A stretch of 64,000 nt of DNA from JANQPX01 sp041398025 (lineage in GTDB: Bacteria > Pseudomonadota > Alphaproteobacteria > Geminicoccales > Geminicoccaceae): assembly GCA_041398025.1 (NCBI GenBank), contig JAWKVM010000026.1:1-64000 (forward strand). Reading direction: 5' to 3'. Position 1 is the stretch's first letter; every line of letters begins with the position of its first letter. The position numbers were made by a program, and so were the translations under genes. The notes under the pieces were generated by a model. It did not search any database and had not been told where the DNA came from. It saw nothing but the letters and a program-made list of their open reading frames with translations. Below are positions 43,890 to 53,017 of the stretch, piece after piece.

Positions 43890-44714
43890 ATGGATCAGGC
43901 TCAGGACAGTTTTTTCGGCCAGCTCAAGCGCCGCCGCCGGCGCATGGTCAAGAAAACCGGCAAGACGTTCATCCGGTCGATGTCCGAGTTCCTCGGACGG
44001 CAGTCGCTGGTGCCGGACACACCGGTGCTCGACGTGGCGCAGTTCCCGTTCACCCGCATCCTCGAGGAGAATTGGGAGGTCGTGCGCGACGAAGCGCAGG
44101 CGATCCTGCAGCACCGGGAAAGCATCCCCTCCTTCGATCAGGTCTCGCCCGACCAGAAACGCATCTCCAAAGGCGGTAGCTGGCGCACCTTCTTTCTCTT
44201 CGGCTTCGGCGAGCAGCTCGCGAAGAACTGCGCGCAGGCGCCCGAGACCGCGAAGCTGCTGCAGCAGATTCCAGGCATCCAGACCGCCTGGTTCTCGATC
44301 CTCGCGCCTGGCTATCACATCCCGGCGCATCGCGGCGTGACCAAGGGTATCCTCACCTGTCATCTCGGGCTGATCATCCCGAAGGAGGCCGAACGCTGCC
44401 GCATTCGCGTCGAAGACCAGATCCTCGTCTGGCGCCCCGGCAAGACGCTGATGTTCTGTGACGGCTACGACCACGAGGTCTGGAACGACACGGAAGAGGA
44501 GCGCACGGTTCTCCTTATCCAGTTCGATCGCCCCATGAAGCTCCCCGGCCGCCTCTTCTCCAAGGCCTTCGTCGCGCTCCTCAAGATGACCGCGTTTTTC
44601 AAGGAGCCGCAAAAGAACATGGCGAGCTTCGAGGACCGTTTCGAAGCCGCCACCAAACGCGCCAATGCCGCCCTCGAAAAAATGAGCGACGGTGGCGAGC
44701 CGCCACGGACTTGA
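43890..44714 (+). CDS. aspartyl/asparaginyl beta-hydroxylase-domain protein
   Basis: A 274-residue protein with the PF05118 double-stranded beta-helix: WFSILAPGYHIPAHRGVTKG, LTCHLGLIIPKEAERCRIRV, and a second iron His in FCDGYDHEVWNDTEEER, then TVLLIQFDRPMKLPG with the 2-oxoglutarate Arg. This is a non-haem Fe(II)/2-oxoglutarate dioxygenase. Bacterial members include lipid A (LpxO-like) and peptide hydroxylases. The basic N-terminus (LKRRRRRMVKK) could associate with membranes, in line with an LpxO-like role, but this is not proven. GGAGGAG precedes the ATG at 43890. Confidence 0.87.
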   Translation: MDQAQDSFFGQLKRRRRRMVKKTGKTFIRSMSEFLGRQSLVPDTPVLDVAQFPFTRILEENWEVVRDEAQAILQHRESIPSFDQVSPDQKRISKGGSWRTFFLFGFGEQLAKNCAQAPETAKLLQQIPGIQTAWFSILAPGYHIPAHRGVTKGILTCHLGLIIPKEAERCRIRVEDQILVWRPGKTLMFCDGYDHEVWNDTEEERTVLLIQFDRPMKLPGRLFSKAFVALLKMTAFFKEPQKNMASFEDRFEAATKRANAALEKMSDGGEPPRT

Positions 44715-44783
44715 CTTGTCAGACTCTGATACATTCCACCTCGCCCGATCTGGCTTTTGCCAGCGTTTGATGGAGCGGTAAGC

Positions 44784-45311
44784 ATGACGTCATTGCGTCC
44801 CACACCCCTGCCCTCGCCCTCGGCTGGGAAGGGGCATGCATCGGTCGATGGCGAAACACGCATCGGCCATGTCCACCTCAAGGTCGCGGACCTGCAGCGC
44901 GCGCTCGACTTCTATTGCGGCGTGCTCGGCTTCGAGCTGATGCAGCGCTATGGCGATCAGGCCGCCTTCATCTCGGCGGGCGGCTATCATCACCATATCG
45001 GCCTGAACACCTGGGAAAGCAAAGGCGGGGGGGCGCCGCCCCCCGGGTGCACGGGATTGTATCATACGGCGATCCTTTACCCGTCGCGCGCAGCCCTCGC
45101 CGACGCGCTTCGCCGCGTGCAGGCCGCCGGCATCCGGCTCACCGGCGCGAGCGACCACGGCGTCAGCGAGGCGCTGTACCTCGACGATCCCGACGGCAAC
45201 GGCGTCGAGCTCTACCGCGACCGTCCCGAAGCCGAATGGCCGCGCGACGCCGACGGCCATCTCGCCATGGTCACCGAACGCCTCGATCTGGACGACCTGC
45301 TGACCGCCTGA
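44784..45311 (+). CDS. VOC-superfamily (glyoxalase/extradiol dioxygenase-like) protein
   Basis: A 175-residue protein with two beta-alpha-beta-beta-beta modules. The first begins RIGHVHLKVADLQRALDFY, and the second holds TGLYHTAILYP and DPDGNGVELYRDRP, with metal-ligand His and Glu in the positions used by extradiol dioxygenases and glyoxalases. The substrate is unknown. The first 18 residues carry a Pro/Ser-rich insert (RPTPLPSPSAGKG) that is not part of the fold and is encoded by a C-rich/G-rich inverted repeat. GGAG lies before the ATG. Confidence 0.85.
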   Translation: MTSLRPTPLPSPSAGKGHASVDGETRIGHVHLKVADLQRALDFYCGVLGFELMQRYGDQAAFISAGGYHHHIGLNTWESKGGGAPPPGCTGLYHTAILYPSRAALADALRRVQAAGIRLTGASDHGVSEALYLDDPDGNGVELYRDRPEAEWPRDADGHLAMVTERLDLDDLLTA

Positions 45312-45323
45312 CGCGGCCCGAAA

Positions 45324-45363
45324 GTGTAAAGCCTGCTTTCCAGCCCTTTGGAAAAGTTTACAC
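45324..45363. promoter_or_regulatory. dyad between the VOC gene and the second sigma-54 promoter
   Basis: GTGTAAA (45324-45330) and TTTACAC (45357-45363) form a perfect 7-bp dyad enclosing a nested CTTTCCA/TGGAAAAG pair. Its centre is about 92 bp before the -24 box, suited to an enhancer-binding-protein site. It could instead be the terminator hairpin of the VOC gene, although it has no T-run. Confidence 0.4.
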
Positions 45364-45434
45364 CGATCGCGACCCGGCCCCTCGACCGCGGCTGCAGGTG
45401 ATCGAATCGGCATTCATTTGAATGATTTCCTATT

Positions 45435-45450
45435 TGGCACACTTATTGCT
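45435..45450 (+). promoter_or_regulatory. sigma-54 (-24/-12) promoter of the second PEP-CTERM gene
   Basis: TGGCAC, five bases, TTGCT, with GG (45436) and GC (45448) exactly 12 bp apart. It matches the core consensus fully. The expected transcription start is near 45461, leaving a leader of about 27 nt to the ATG at 45488. Confidence 0.82.
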
Positions 45451-45487
45451 CGTATGCCAGCGCCCATTCTCAATTAGGAGTTGTGAC

Positions 45488-46306
45488 ATGAAAAGACATA
45501 TCGCTGCCGGTCTCATCGCTTTGATGGGACTTGCGCTGTCCGTCGATCGGGCGGAAGCCGTCATCATCGGCATTACCGGCGCAGCGACCACGGAAGCGGC
45601 CAGCATCGTCACCGCCAATGGCGATACGCCCGTCATCCTGGCGACGGTCGACGCCGCCAGTCTCGCTGGCGTCGACGTACTCTGGGCCCTTAATGAGAGC
45701 AACGGAACGCAGCTCGCCAGTCTGGTAGGCAATGCCGATCTCGCGGCGTTCGTCAACGCAGGCGGTGTCTTTCTGTATCATGACCGCGAGGTCGACGACG
45801 CCGAAACGGTGCTGCCGGGTGGCGCTGGCTTCAACGTGATCCGCGATTTTTCCGACGACGCCAACATCGAGATCGTCGACAGCGGCACGCTGGTCACCAA
45901 TGGTCCCGCCGGCATCATCAGCGGCACCGATCTCGATGGCGGCAACTCGTCATCGCACGGCTTCACCGTCGCGGGCAGCTTGCCGGGCGGTACCACGATC
46001 ATCCTGTCACGCACCGACCCCAATCAGGTCGTCGATTTCATCTACAGCCTCGGCGCGGGACGGGTCTACTATTCGACCATCCCGCTGGACTTCTATCTGC
46101 AAGGCGGCGGCTCAGTGGCCGTCAACGCGAACTTTCAGCGCTATGGGCAAAACGTCGTGGCCTTCGCCGCGTCCAACGCACAGGCCGTGCCCGAGCCCGG
46201 CGCGCTCCTGGTCTTCGGCAGCGGCTTCTCCTTTCTCGGCCTGATCCTGGCAAGGCGCCGTGCCCGAGAAGCCGATCACCATGCCGTGAACGGCTCGACC
46301 GCCTAG
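45488..46306 (+). CDS. PEP-CTERM sorting-domain surface protein (second)
   Basis: A 272-residue exported protein: signal peptide MKRHIAAGLIALMGLALSVD cut near AEA, an Asp/Asn/Gly-rich body of beta strands with VDVLWALNESNGTQLASLV and VFLYHDREVDD, and a PEP-CTERM tail VPEPGALLVFGSGFSFLGLI followed by ARRRAR. The C-terminus extends 13 residues past the arginine cluster, longer than usual. The body pattern (a value-fading glycine-rich domain with a day-like GAGRVYYSTIPLDFY end) is shared with secreted PEP-CTERM proteins of unknown role. AGGAG lies 7 nt before the ATG. It is controlled by the sigma-54 promoter upstream. Confidence 0.9.
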   Translation: MKRHIAAGLIALMGLALSVDRAEAVIIGITGAATTEAASIVTANGDTPVILATVDAASLAGVDVLWALNESNGTQLASLVGNADLAAFVNAGGVFLYHDREVDDAETVLPGGAGFNVIRDFSDDANIEIVDSGTLVTNGPAGIISGTDLDGGNSSSHGFTVAGSLPGGTTIILSRTDPNQVVDFIYSLGAGRVYYSTIPLDFYLQGGGSVAVNANFQRYGQNVVAFAASNAQAVPEPGALLVFGSGFSFLGLILARRRAREADHHAVNGSTA

Positions 46307-46315
46307 CGATGTTCG

Positions 46316-46382
46316 AGCCGGCCTGCTCTTCGTCCGCCATGAGATCTAGGAGCGCCCGGGGGCACGAGGGGACAGGCCGGCT
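46316..46382 (+). repeat. inverted repeat in the convergent gap before prfA
   Basis: AGCCGGCCTG (46316-46325) and its perfect complement at 46373-46382 enclose a 47-nt segment, between the ends of the second PEP-CTERM gene and prfA. It could act as a bidirectional terminator; the long loop makes this uncertain. Confidence 0.35.
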
Positions 46383-46432
46383 CGCGTCAACCGGGTGCCG
46401 ACAGCACCAAGCCAGGCAGGTGCCGCCGATTC

Positions 46433-47515
46433 TCAGGATTCCGCCAGCATCATCGCCTGATCTTCGGCGATGAGCTGGTCGATGACCTCGTCCAGGGCCT
46501 CGCCTGCCATGATCTTGTCGAGCTTGTAGAGGGTCAGGTTGATGCGGTGGTCGGAGCAGCGGCCCTGCGGGAAATTATAGGTGCGGATGCGTTCGGAGCG
46601 GTCGCCTGAGCCCACCTGACCCCTGCGGTTCTCGGCGCGCTCCGCGTCCTTGGCCGCCCGCTCCGCATCGTAGAGCCGGGCGCGCAGCACGCGTAACGCC
46701 TTCGCCTTGTTCTTGTGCTGCGATTTCTCATCCTGCTGGCTGACCACGATGCCTGACGGAATGTGGGTGATGCGCACCGCGCTGTCCGTGGTGTTGACCG
46801 ACTGACCGCCGGGCCCCGAGGCACGGAACACGTCGATCCGGAGATCCTTATCGTCGATCTTGATGTCGACCTCCTCGGCCTCGGGCAGGACCGCGACGGT
46901 CGCCGCCGAGGTGTGAATGCGGCCCTGGGTCTCGGTCGCCGGCACGCGCTGCACGCGATGCACGCCCGCTTCGTATTTGAGGCGCGCAAAGACGTTCTGG
47001 CCTTTGACCGAGACGATGACTTCCTTCATGCCGCCAAGATCGCTTTCGCTCACCGACATCGGCTCGAAGCGCCAGCCGTGAAGCGCCGCATAGCGCTGGT
47101 ACATGTTGTAGAGATCGCCGGCGAACAGGGCCGCCTCGTCACCGCCGGTGCCGGCGCGGATTTCCAGGATCGCGCTCTTGGCGTCCGCCTCGTCCTTGGG
47201 CAGGAGGGAAACCTTCACCGTCTGCTCGAGATCTGGCAGGCGATCCTTCAGCGCCGAAAGCTCGGTCTCCGCCATCGACTTCATCTCGGGGTCGAGCTCG
47301 GGATCGGCGAGCATCTCTTGCAGATCCGCCGCTTCCGCCTGGGCCGCGCGCAACGCCTTGACGCTCTCGGCGACGTCTTCGAGTTCGGCATATTCGCGCG
47401 CGAGATCGGCGTAGCTATCCGGCGGTGCCGAGGCCATAAGCCCGCCCAGTTCCTCGAAACGGTGGAGGATGCCATCCAGCTTGGATTCGAAACCTTGCGC
47501 GAGATCGGCGCTCAT
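46433..47515 (-). CDS. prfA: peptide chain release factor 1
   Basis: A 360-residue RF1 of normal length. The GGQ motif that triggers peptidyl-tRNA hydrolysis is in ASGPGGQSVNTTDSAVR, and the domain also shows IRAGTGGDEAALFAGDL and a C-terminal RTYNFPQGRCSDHRINLT. It recognises UAA and UAG stop codons. ATG 47515 is chosen because the 185 residues that could precede it are low-quality sequence antisense to the SIMPL gene. The usual partner prmC (hemK), which methylates the GGQ glutamine, is not adjacent; a PEP-CTERM gene lies downstream. Confidence 0.96.
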   Translation of the reverse strand: MSADLAQGFESKLDGILHRFEELGGLMASAPPDSYADLAREYAELEDVAESVKALRAAQAEAADLQEMLADPELDPEMKSMAETELSALKDRLPDLEQTVKVSLLPKDEADAKSAILEIRAGTGGDEAALFAGDLYNMYQRYAALHGWRFEPMSVSESDLGGMKEVIVSVKGQNVFARLKYEAGVHRVQRVPATETQGRIHTSAATVAVLPEAEEVDIKIDDKDLRIDVFRASGPGGQSVNTTDSAVRITHIPSGIVVSQQDEKSQHKNKAKALRVLRARLYDAERAAKDAERAENRRGQVGSGDRSERIRTYNFPQGRCSDHRINLTLYKLDKIMAGEALDEVIDQLIAEDQAMMLAES

Positions 47516-47725
47516 CGTCGTTCTGTCGGTCCTGAAAACGAGGGTTGTGCCATGTGCCGCTCCAAAAAGCCTATTGTCGCCGGAAGAGCAAGCGTTATGC
47601 GTGGCGACGACAGTCCACCGACGCTGAAGGCGAATAGGGCGCCGGCTTGCCATATCCGCCCGCTTGCCGGAGGACGGCAATGATGAGATATCGGGGCTTG
47701 GCAAGACTGGCTTCGGAGGAGAAGG

Positions 47726-48427
47726 ATGGTTCGGACGATCGCAGGAACGCTCATCATGGTTGGTCTCCTCGCCGCCGCAGGTCTGGGTGCACCCTCCGCC
47801 CTTGCCGATCAGGCCGAGCCCAGGCGGATCACGGTGACGGGAAGCGCCGAAGCCCAGGCCGTGCCTGACATGGCCACGCTTTCGATCGGCGTCGAGACCG
47901 AAGCCGAGACGCCTGGCAAGGCGCTGGCTGACAATGCCGAACGCATGACCGCTGTCATGAGCAGGCTCAAGGACGTCGGGATCGAAGACCGCGACCTGCA
48001 GACCAGCCGGCTCGGCATCTGGCCGGTTTTCGCCGAGCGTCAGCAGCCGCAGAAGCCCGTCGGCTATCACGCCTCCAACCAGCTCACCGTGACCATTCGC
48101 GCCATCGACCGTCTGGGCGCCGTTCTCGATCAGGCCGTCGCTGAAGGCGCCAACAGCGTCAATGGCCCGACCTTCGGCATCACCAACCCTGACCCGCTGC
48201 TCGCCGCGGCCCGCGATGCTGCCGTTCGCGATGCGATCGCCAAGGCCGAGCGCTTTGCTGCGGCCGCCGACGTCAGGCTCGGCAAGGTGCTCTCGCTCGA
48301 CGAGGTCGGCGGCGGCCCGGTGCTGCTGCGCCAGATGCGCGCCGAAGCCATGGCGGCCTCGACCCCCATAGCACCGGGCGAGACCACGATCAGCGCCAGC
48401 GTCACCATGACCTTCGCGATCGACTAG
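47726..48427 (+). CDS. SIMPL-domain (DUF541) periplasmic protein
   Basis: A 233-residue protein with a signal peptide (cut near ALA). The mature part has the SIMPL pattern: RITVTGSAEAQAVPDMATLS, then VETEAETPGKALADNAERM, DLQTSRLGIWPVF, and a late AAARDAAVRDAIAKAERFA helix. The family (E. coli YggE relatives) is linked to oxidative-stress tolerance, mechanism unclear. GGAGGAGAAGG precedes the ATG. Its stop codon lies inside the left arm of a palindromic repeat. It is divergent from prfA across about 210 bp. Confidence 0.88.
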   Translation: MVRTIAGTLIMVGLLAAAGLGAPSALADQAEPRRITVTGSAEAQAVPDMATLSIGVETEAETPGKALADNAERMTAVMSRLKDVGIEDRDLQTSRLGIWPVFAERQQPQKPVGYHASNQLTVTIRAIDRLGAVLDQAVAEGANSVNGPTFGITNPDPLLAAARDAAVRDAIAKAERFAAAADVRLGKVLSLDEVGGGPVLLRQMRAEAMAASTPIAPGETTISASVTMTFAID

Positions 48428-48536
48428 AGCGGATCCCGATCACATCTGATCGGGATCCGCTCTATCTCTTTGTTTCGACGCATTTCCTGATCGATCAGGT
48501 AGTTCTACCTGATCGGGAAAAGCTCTAGAGCGGCGT
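48425..48536. repeat. dispersed palindromic intergenic repeat (two stem-loops)
   Basis: Left part: a perfect 18-bp inverted repeat (48425-48442 and 48447-48464, TAGAGCGGATCCCGATCA) with a CATC loop; it begins on the SIMPL stop codon. Then a CTCTTTGTTTCGACGCATTT link, and a second dyad CGATCAGGTAG (48492-48502) / CTACCTGATCG (48505-48515), and a closing AGCTCTAGAGCGG. The AGAGCGG ends, the TTTGTTT-GACGCAT core and the GCTCTAG end resemble an abundant intergenic element of alphaproteobacterial genomes. The family assignment is from memory and unsearched. Confidence 0.75.
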
Positions 48537-48729
48537 GTCGCGGGCACGGCAAGGCTAGTGAGAGCCTGACCTGATCATCTCCGGCATCACCAGGCGGGCC
48601 GTTGCGCCATGGGTCAAGGGCACCGGATGGCATATTAACGCAAAATTGATAAATCTCGGCTAAAGCGGTAGTCGGACCGCGATCCGTTCAGAGCCCCAGA
48701 GAGCAATGGCCTGCAGGCCAGGATTGACC

Positions 48730-50292
48730 ATGGCGAAGATACTTGTTGTCGAAGATGAGATCGCCTTGCGCGAGACCCTCGTCGAGGAACTGACCGACGA
48801 GGGGCATTTAGCCATCGAGGCGGGCAACGGCCGGGAAGGCCTCGAGCGCCTGACCGTCGACTCGCCCGACATGATCATCTCCGACATCACCATGCCCGAG
48901 ATGAACGGCTATCAGTTCCTCCGCTCGGTCAAGGAGAAACACCCCGAGCATGAATTCACGCCCTTCATCTTTCTCTCCGCCCTTTCCGACCGCAGCGATC
49001 AGCTGAAGGGCCTGCGTCTCGGGGTCGACGACTACCTGACCAAGCCGGTCGACTTCGATCTGCTGATGGCCAAGGTCGAGCTGAACCTGCGCCGGCAAAT
49101 CGTCCAGTCCAAGCGCGCGAAGTCCGTCCCGGCGCCGGCGGGCGAGACGGCACCGAAGGCGGCCGAGCAGGAGAACCTGACGGCAATCGAGAAACTTGCC
49201 GCCATCATCAACCAGAACCAGGGCAGGCTGCTGGTCGGACGGATCGAAACGCTCGGCATCGAGGACCTGGAGGCGGCTCGCGCAGGCGAAAGCGCCGAGA
49301 TCGCAGCGCAGATCCAGCAGCTGGCGATCGGCGTTCTTCGGGAGCAGCTCGGCCTCGAGAATGCCGTCCACATGCTCCCGCCCAACGCCCTTCTGATCGC
49401 CTTCGCCGATCAGGACCAGGACAAGGCGGACTCCAAGCTCCGCGAACTGCGTGATGCCATCTGGGAGGCCTCCTTCAGCCAGTGGAACGACGAGGCGATC
49501 GCCGCCGCGACCACGCAATCCGCGGTGCTGACCATCGATCCGCAGAGGCCGATCGAGGACGAGGCCATCTTCGCCGAGATCGACGAGCGCCTGCGCCGGG
49601 AGAAGGACGCGGCAGGCGCGGCTGACAGGGCGACGCTCCTGGACAACCACCGCAGCAAGCGCCTCTTTGCGCTCAAGCTGCTGACGCCGGCATCGGCGCC
49701 GTCGAAGATCAAGATGCTGAATTTCGAGAAATCGGTCCTGATGCAGAACCGCAAGCTCCTGAACGAGCGGCGCTATGAGCGGGATTTCCTGCTCGACCTC
49801 TACGCGTCGCTGTTCAAGCGGCTGGCGGAGAAGAAGGCCTTTCGCCAAGCCTTTGCCAACGGCGCCATGCTCCTGCCGATCCGCTTCGATCTGGTGGACG
49901 AGGCAGACGCGCGCGACCGCATGATCGAGCTTTGCAAGGACCTGAAGGAGCGCCTCGGCACCACGATCATCATCGAGCTGATCGACACGCCGGACCGCTT
50001 CCACGCGCATCTGGACGCGCTCAAACCTCTGCCGATCGGCGGCCAGGTGCATTTCGTCGAGCTTCGCCGCCTGGAGCAGCTCGGCAGCCTGGAGCTCGGA
50101 CAGCTCAAGGACATGGGTGTGGCCTTTTTCACCATGCGCATGAAGCACGTCGTCCAGCAGGACCCGGCCGTGCTCCGTCACCTGATCCAGACGCTGCACG
50201 ACAGCGGCGTGAAATTCTGCATCAAGGAAATCCCGGACGGCAGGCTCGCCGAAGCCCAGCAATTCGGCGCGCATCTCTATTCGATGCACTGA
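48730..50292 (+). CDS. orphan response regulator with large uncharacterised output region
   Basis: A 520-residue protein. Residues 1-120 are a full receiver domain: acidic pair E8-D9, phospho-acceptor D52 in IISDITMPEMNG, and the switch lysine in VDDYLTKPVD. Residues about 155-285 loosely resemble a GGDEF-like fold (LLVGRIETLGIEDLEAARAG, ALLIAFADQDQDKADSKLRE) but have no GGDEF signature. Residues about 330-520 loosely resemble an EAL-like barrel (TIIIELIDTPDRFHAHLDAL, a late CIKEIPDGRLAEAQQFGAHL) without EAL catalytic residues. It is probably a non-enzymatic signalling output. No histidine kinase is adjacent. The convergent neighbour is hisS. Confidence 0.8.
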   Translation: MAKILVVEDEIALRETLVEELTDEGHLAIEAGNGREGLERLTVDSPDMIISDITMPEMNGYQFLRSVKEKHPEHEFTPFIFLSALSDRSDQLKGLRLGVDDYLTKPVDFDLLMAKVELNLRRQIVQSKRAKSVPAPAGETAPKAAEQENLTAIEKLAAIINQNQGRLLVGRIETLGIEDLEAARAGESAEIAAQIQQLAIGVLREQLGLENAVHMLPPNALLIAFADQDQDKADSKLRELRDAIWEASFSQWNDEAIAAATTQSAVLTIDPQRPIEDEAIFAEIDERLRREKDAAGAADRATLLDNHRSKRLFALKLLTPASAPSKIKMLNFEKSVLMQNRKLLNERRYERDFLLDLYASLFKRLAEKKAFRQAFANGAMLLPIRFDLVDEADARDRMIELCKDLKERLGTTIIIELIDTPDRFHAHLDALKPLPIGGQVHFVELRRLEQLGSLELGQLKDMGVAFFTMRMKHVVQQDPAVLRHLIQTLHDSGVKFCIKEIPDGRLAEAQQFGAHLYSMH

Positions 50293-50307
50293 CGCCTTTG
50301 ACCACGC

Positions 50308-51582
50308 CTAGGCCTGGACGGGCTTCCGCTCCTCGCGGTCGAGCCGCTCGCCAAGGGCACGACGCTCGATCTCGACCTGCTCGCCGGCATCAAGGTCGCG
50401 CAGCACCACCTTGCCCGCCGCCAGCTCATCCTCGCCGAGCATGACCGCGTAGCGGGCGTTTTGCTGTGCTGCGCGCTTCAGCCGCTGGCCGACCCTGCCC
50501 TTGAAGCCATAGTCGACGTGATGACCGGCGGCACGCAGCTCGGTCGCGAGCTTGAGCGCCTCGATCTCCATGCCGTCGCCCATGGGAACGATAGTGATCG
50601 GGCGCGCGGCCGCGGGCAGCTCGTCGCCCAGTGCTTCGATCAGCATGGAGAGCCTCTCCACGCCGGCCGCCCAGCCAATGCCCGCAGTGTCCTGGCCGCC
50701 GAGGGTTCCGATCAAGCCGTCATAGCGGCCGCCGGCGAGCACGGCCCCCTGCGCGCCCAGCTCGGTCGTGGTGAACTCGAAAGCGGTATGACAGTAGTAG
50801 TCGAGGCCGCGCACCAGCTTCGGGTTTTTTTCGTACGCGATCCCGAGCGCGTCCAGGCCTTCCTGCACCTGTTCGTAGAAGCGAACCGAGGCCTCGTTGA
50901 AGCAGTCGGTCAGGAGCGGCGCATCGGCGATGATCTCGCGATCGCCCTTGTCCTTGCTGTCGAGGATGCGCAGGGGATTGCGCTCCAGTCTGGCCACGCT
51001 GTCTTCGGACAGGTGATCCTTGAAGCGCTCGAGATAGGTGACGAGGCTCTCTCTGTAAGCCCGTCGGCTTTCGCCGTCGCCGAGGCTGTTCAGCTCCAGC
51101 GTGACATGCGCGCCGAGACCGAGCTCCGAAAGGATGGCATGGCCGAGCGCGATCACCTCGATATCGGCGAGCGGCTCCGGCGCTCCCAGAATCTCGGCGT
51201 CGATCTGATGAAACTGCCGGTAACGCCCCTTCTGCGGCCGCTCATAGCGAAAGGCCGGCCCGGCGCAGAACAGCTTCACCGGCAGCCCCTGCCCAAAGGC
51301 ACCCGAGATGAACGCCCGCGCTACCCCCGCCGTGAACTCCGGCCGCAGGGCGAGACGCTCGCCACCGCGGTCCTCGAAGGCATACATCTCCTTGGAGACC
51401 ACGTCCGAGGTCTCGCCCAGTGGCCGCGCAAACACCTCGACGAACTCGAAAATCGGCGTAGCGATCTCCTGGTAGCCATGCCGAAGCGCGACCCGATAGG
51501 CCGTGTCCACGACATGGCGATAGGCGCGCATGTCATCGCCGACAAGATCACGGGTGCCGCGGACGGGGCGAAGCTGGGTCAT
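50308..51582 (-). CDS. hisS: histidyl-tRNA synthetase
   Basis: A 424-residue class II synthetase that charges tRNA-His. Motif 1 region is YQEIATPIFEFVEVF, motif 2 is FRYERPQKGRYRQFHQIDAE, the histidine-A peptide is LVRGLDYYCHTAFEF, and motif 3 is AGIGWAAGVERL. A C-terminal anticodon domain (IVPMGDGMEIEALKLATELR) follows. It is the last gene in rodZ-ispG-hisS; the gap to ispG is about 110 bp. Confidence 0.97.
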   Translation of the reverse strand: MTQLRPVRGTRDLVGDDMRAYRHVVDTAYRVALRHGYQEIATPIFEFVEVFARPLGETSDVVSKEMYAFEDRGGERLALRPEFTAGVARAFISGAFGQGLPVKLFCAGPAFRYERPQKGRYRQFHQIDAEILGAPEPLADIEVIALGHAILSELGLGAHVTLELNSLGDGESRRAYRESLVTYLERFKDHLSEDSVARLERNPLRILDSKDKGDREIIADAPLLTDCFNEASVRFYEQVQEGLDALGIAYEKNPKLVRGLDYYCHTAFEFTTTELGAQGAVLAGGRYDGLIGTLGGQDTAGIGWAAGVERLSMLIEALGDELPAAARPITIVPMGDGMEIEALKLATELRAAGHHVDYGFKGRVGQRLKRAAQQNARYAVMLGEDELAAGKVVLRDLDAGEQVEIERRALGERLDREERKPVQA

Positions 51583-51691
51583 GGTAACGAAGCCTGTGCG
51601 AGCGTTTCGGTCAAGTGCCGTTAGCTACGCGCTCCGCCCCGACAGATCAAGGTCGCGGACCATCACCCGGCTGCCAAATGCGCCGGGAGCG

Positions 51692-52939
<1,248 letters not shown>

Positions 52940-53017
52940 GACATCCTCTCCCCCGCCGCGACGGCGGTCCTGAAATCGGGCCCGTCATGCACCCCGGAGA
53001 GGGCGGTGCCGGGCATG

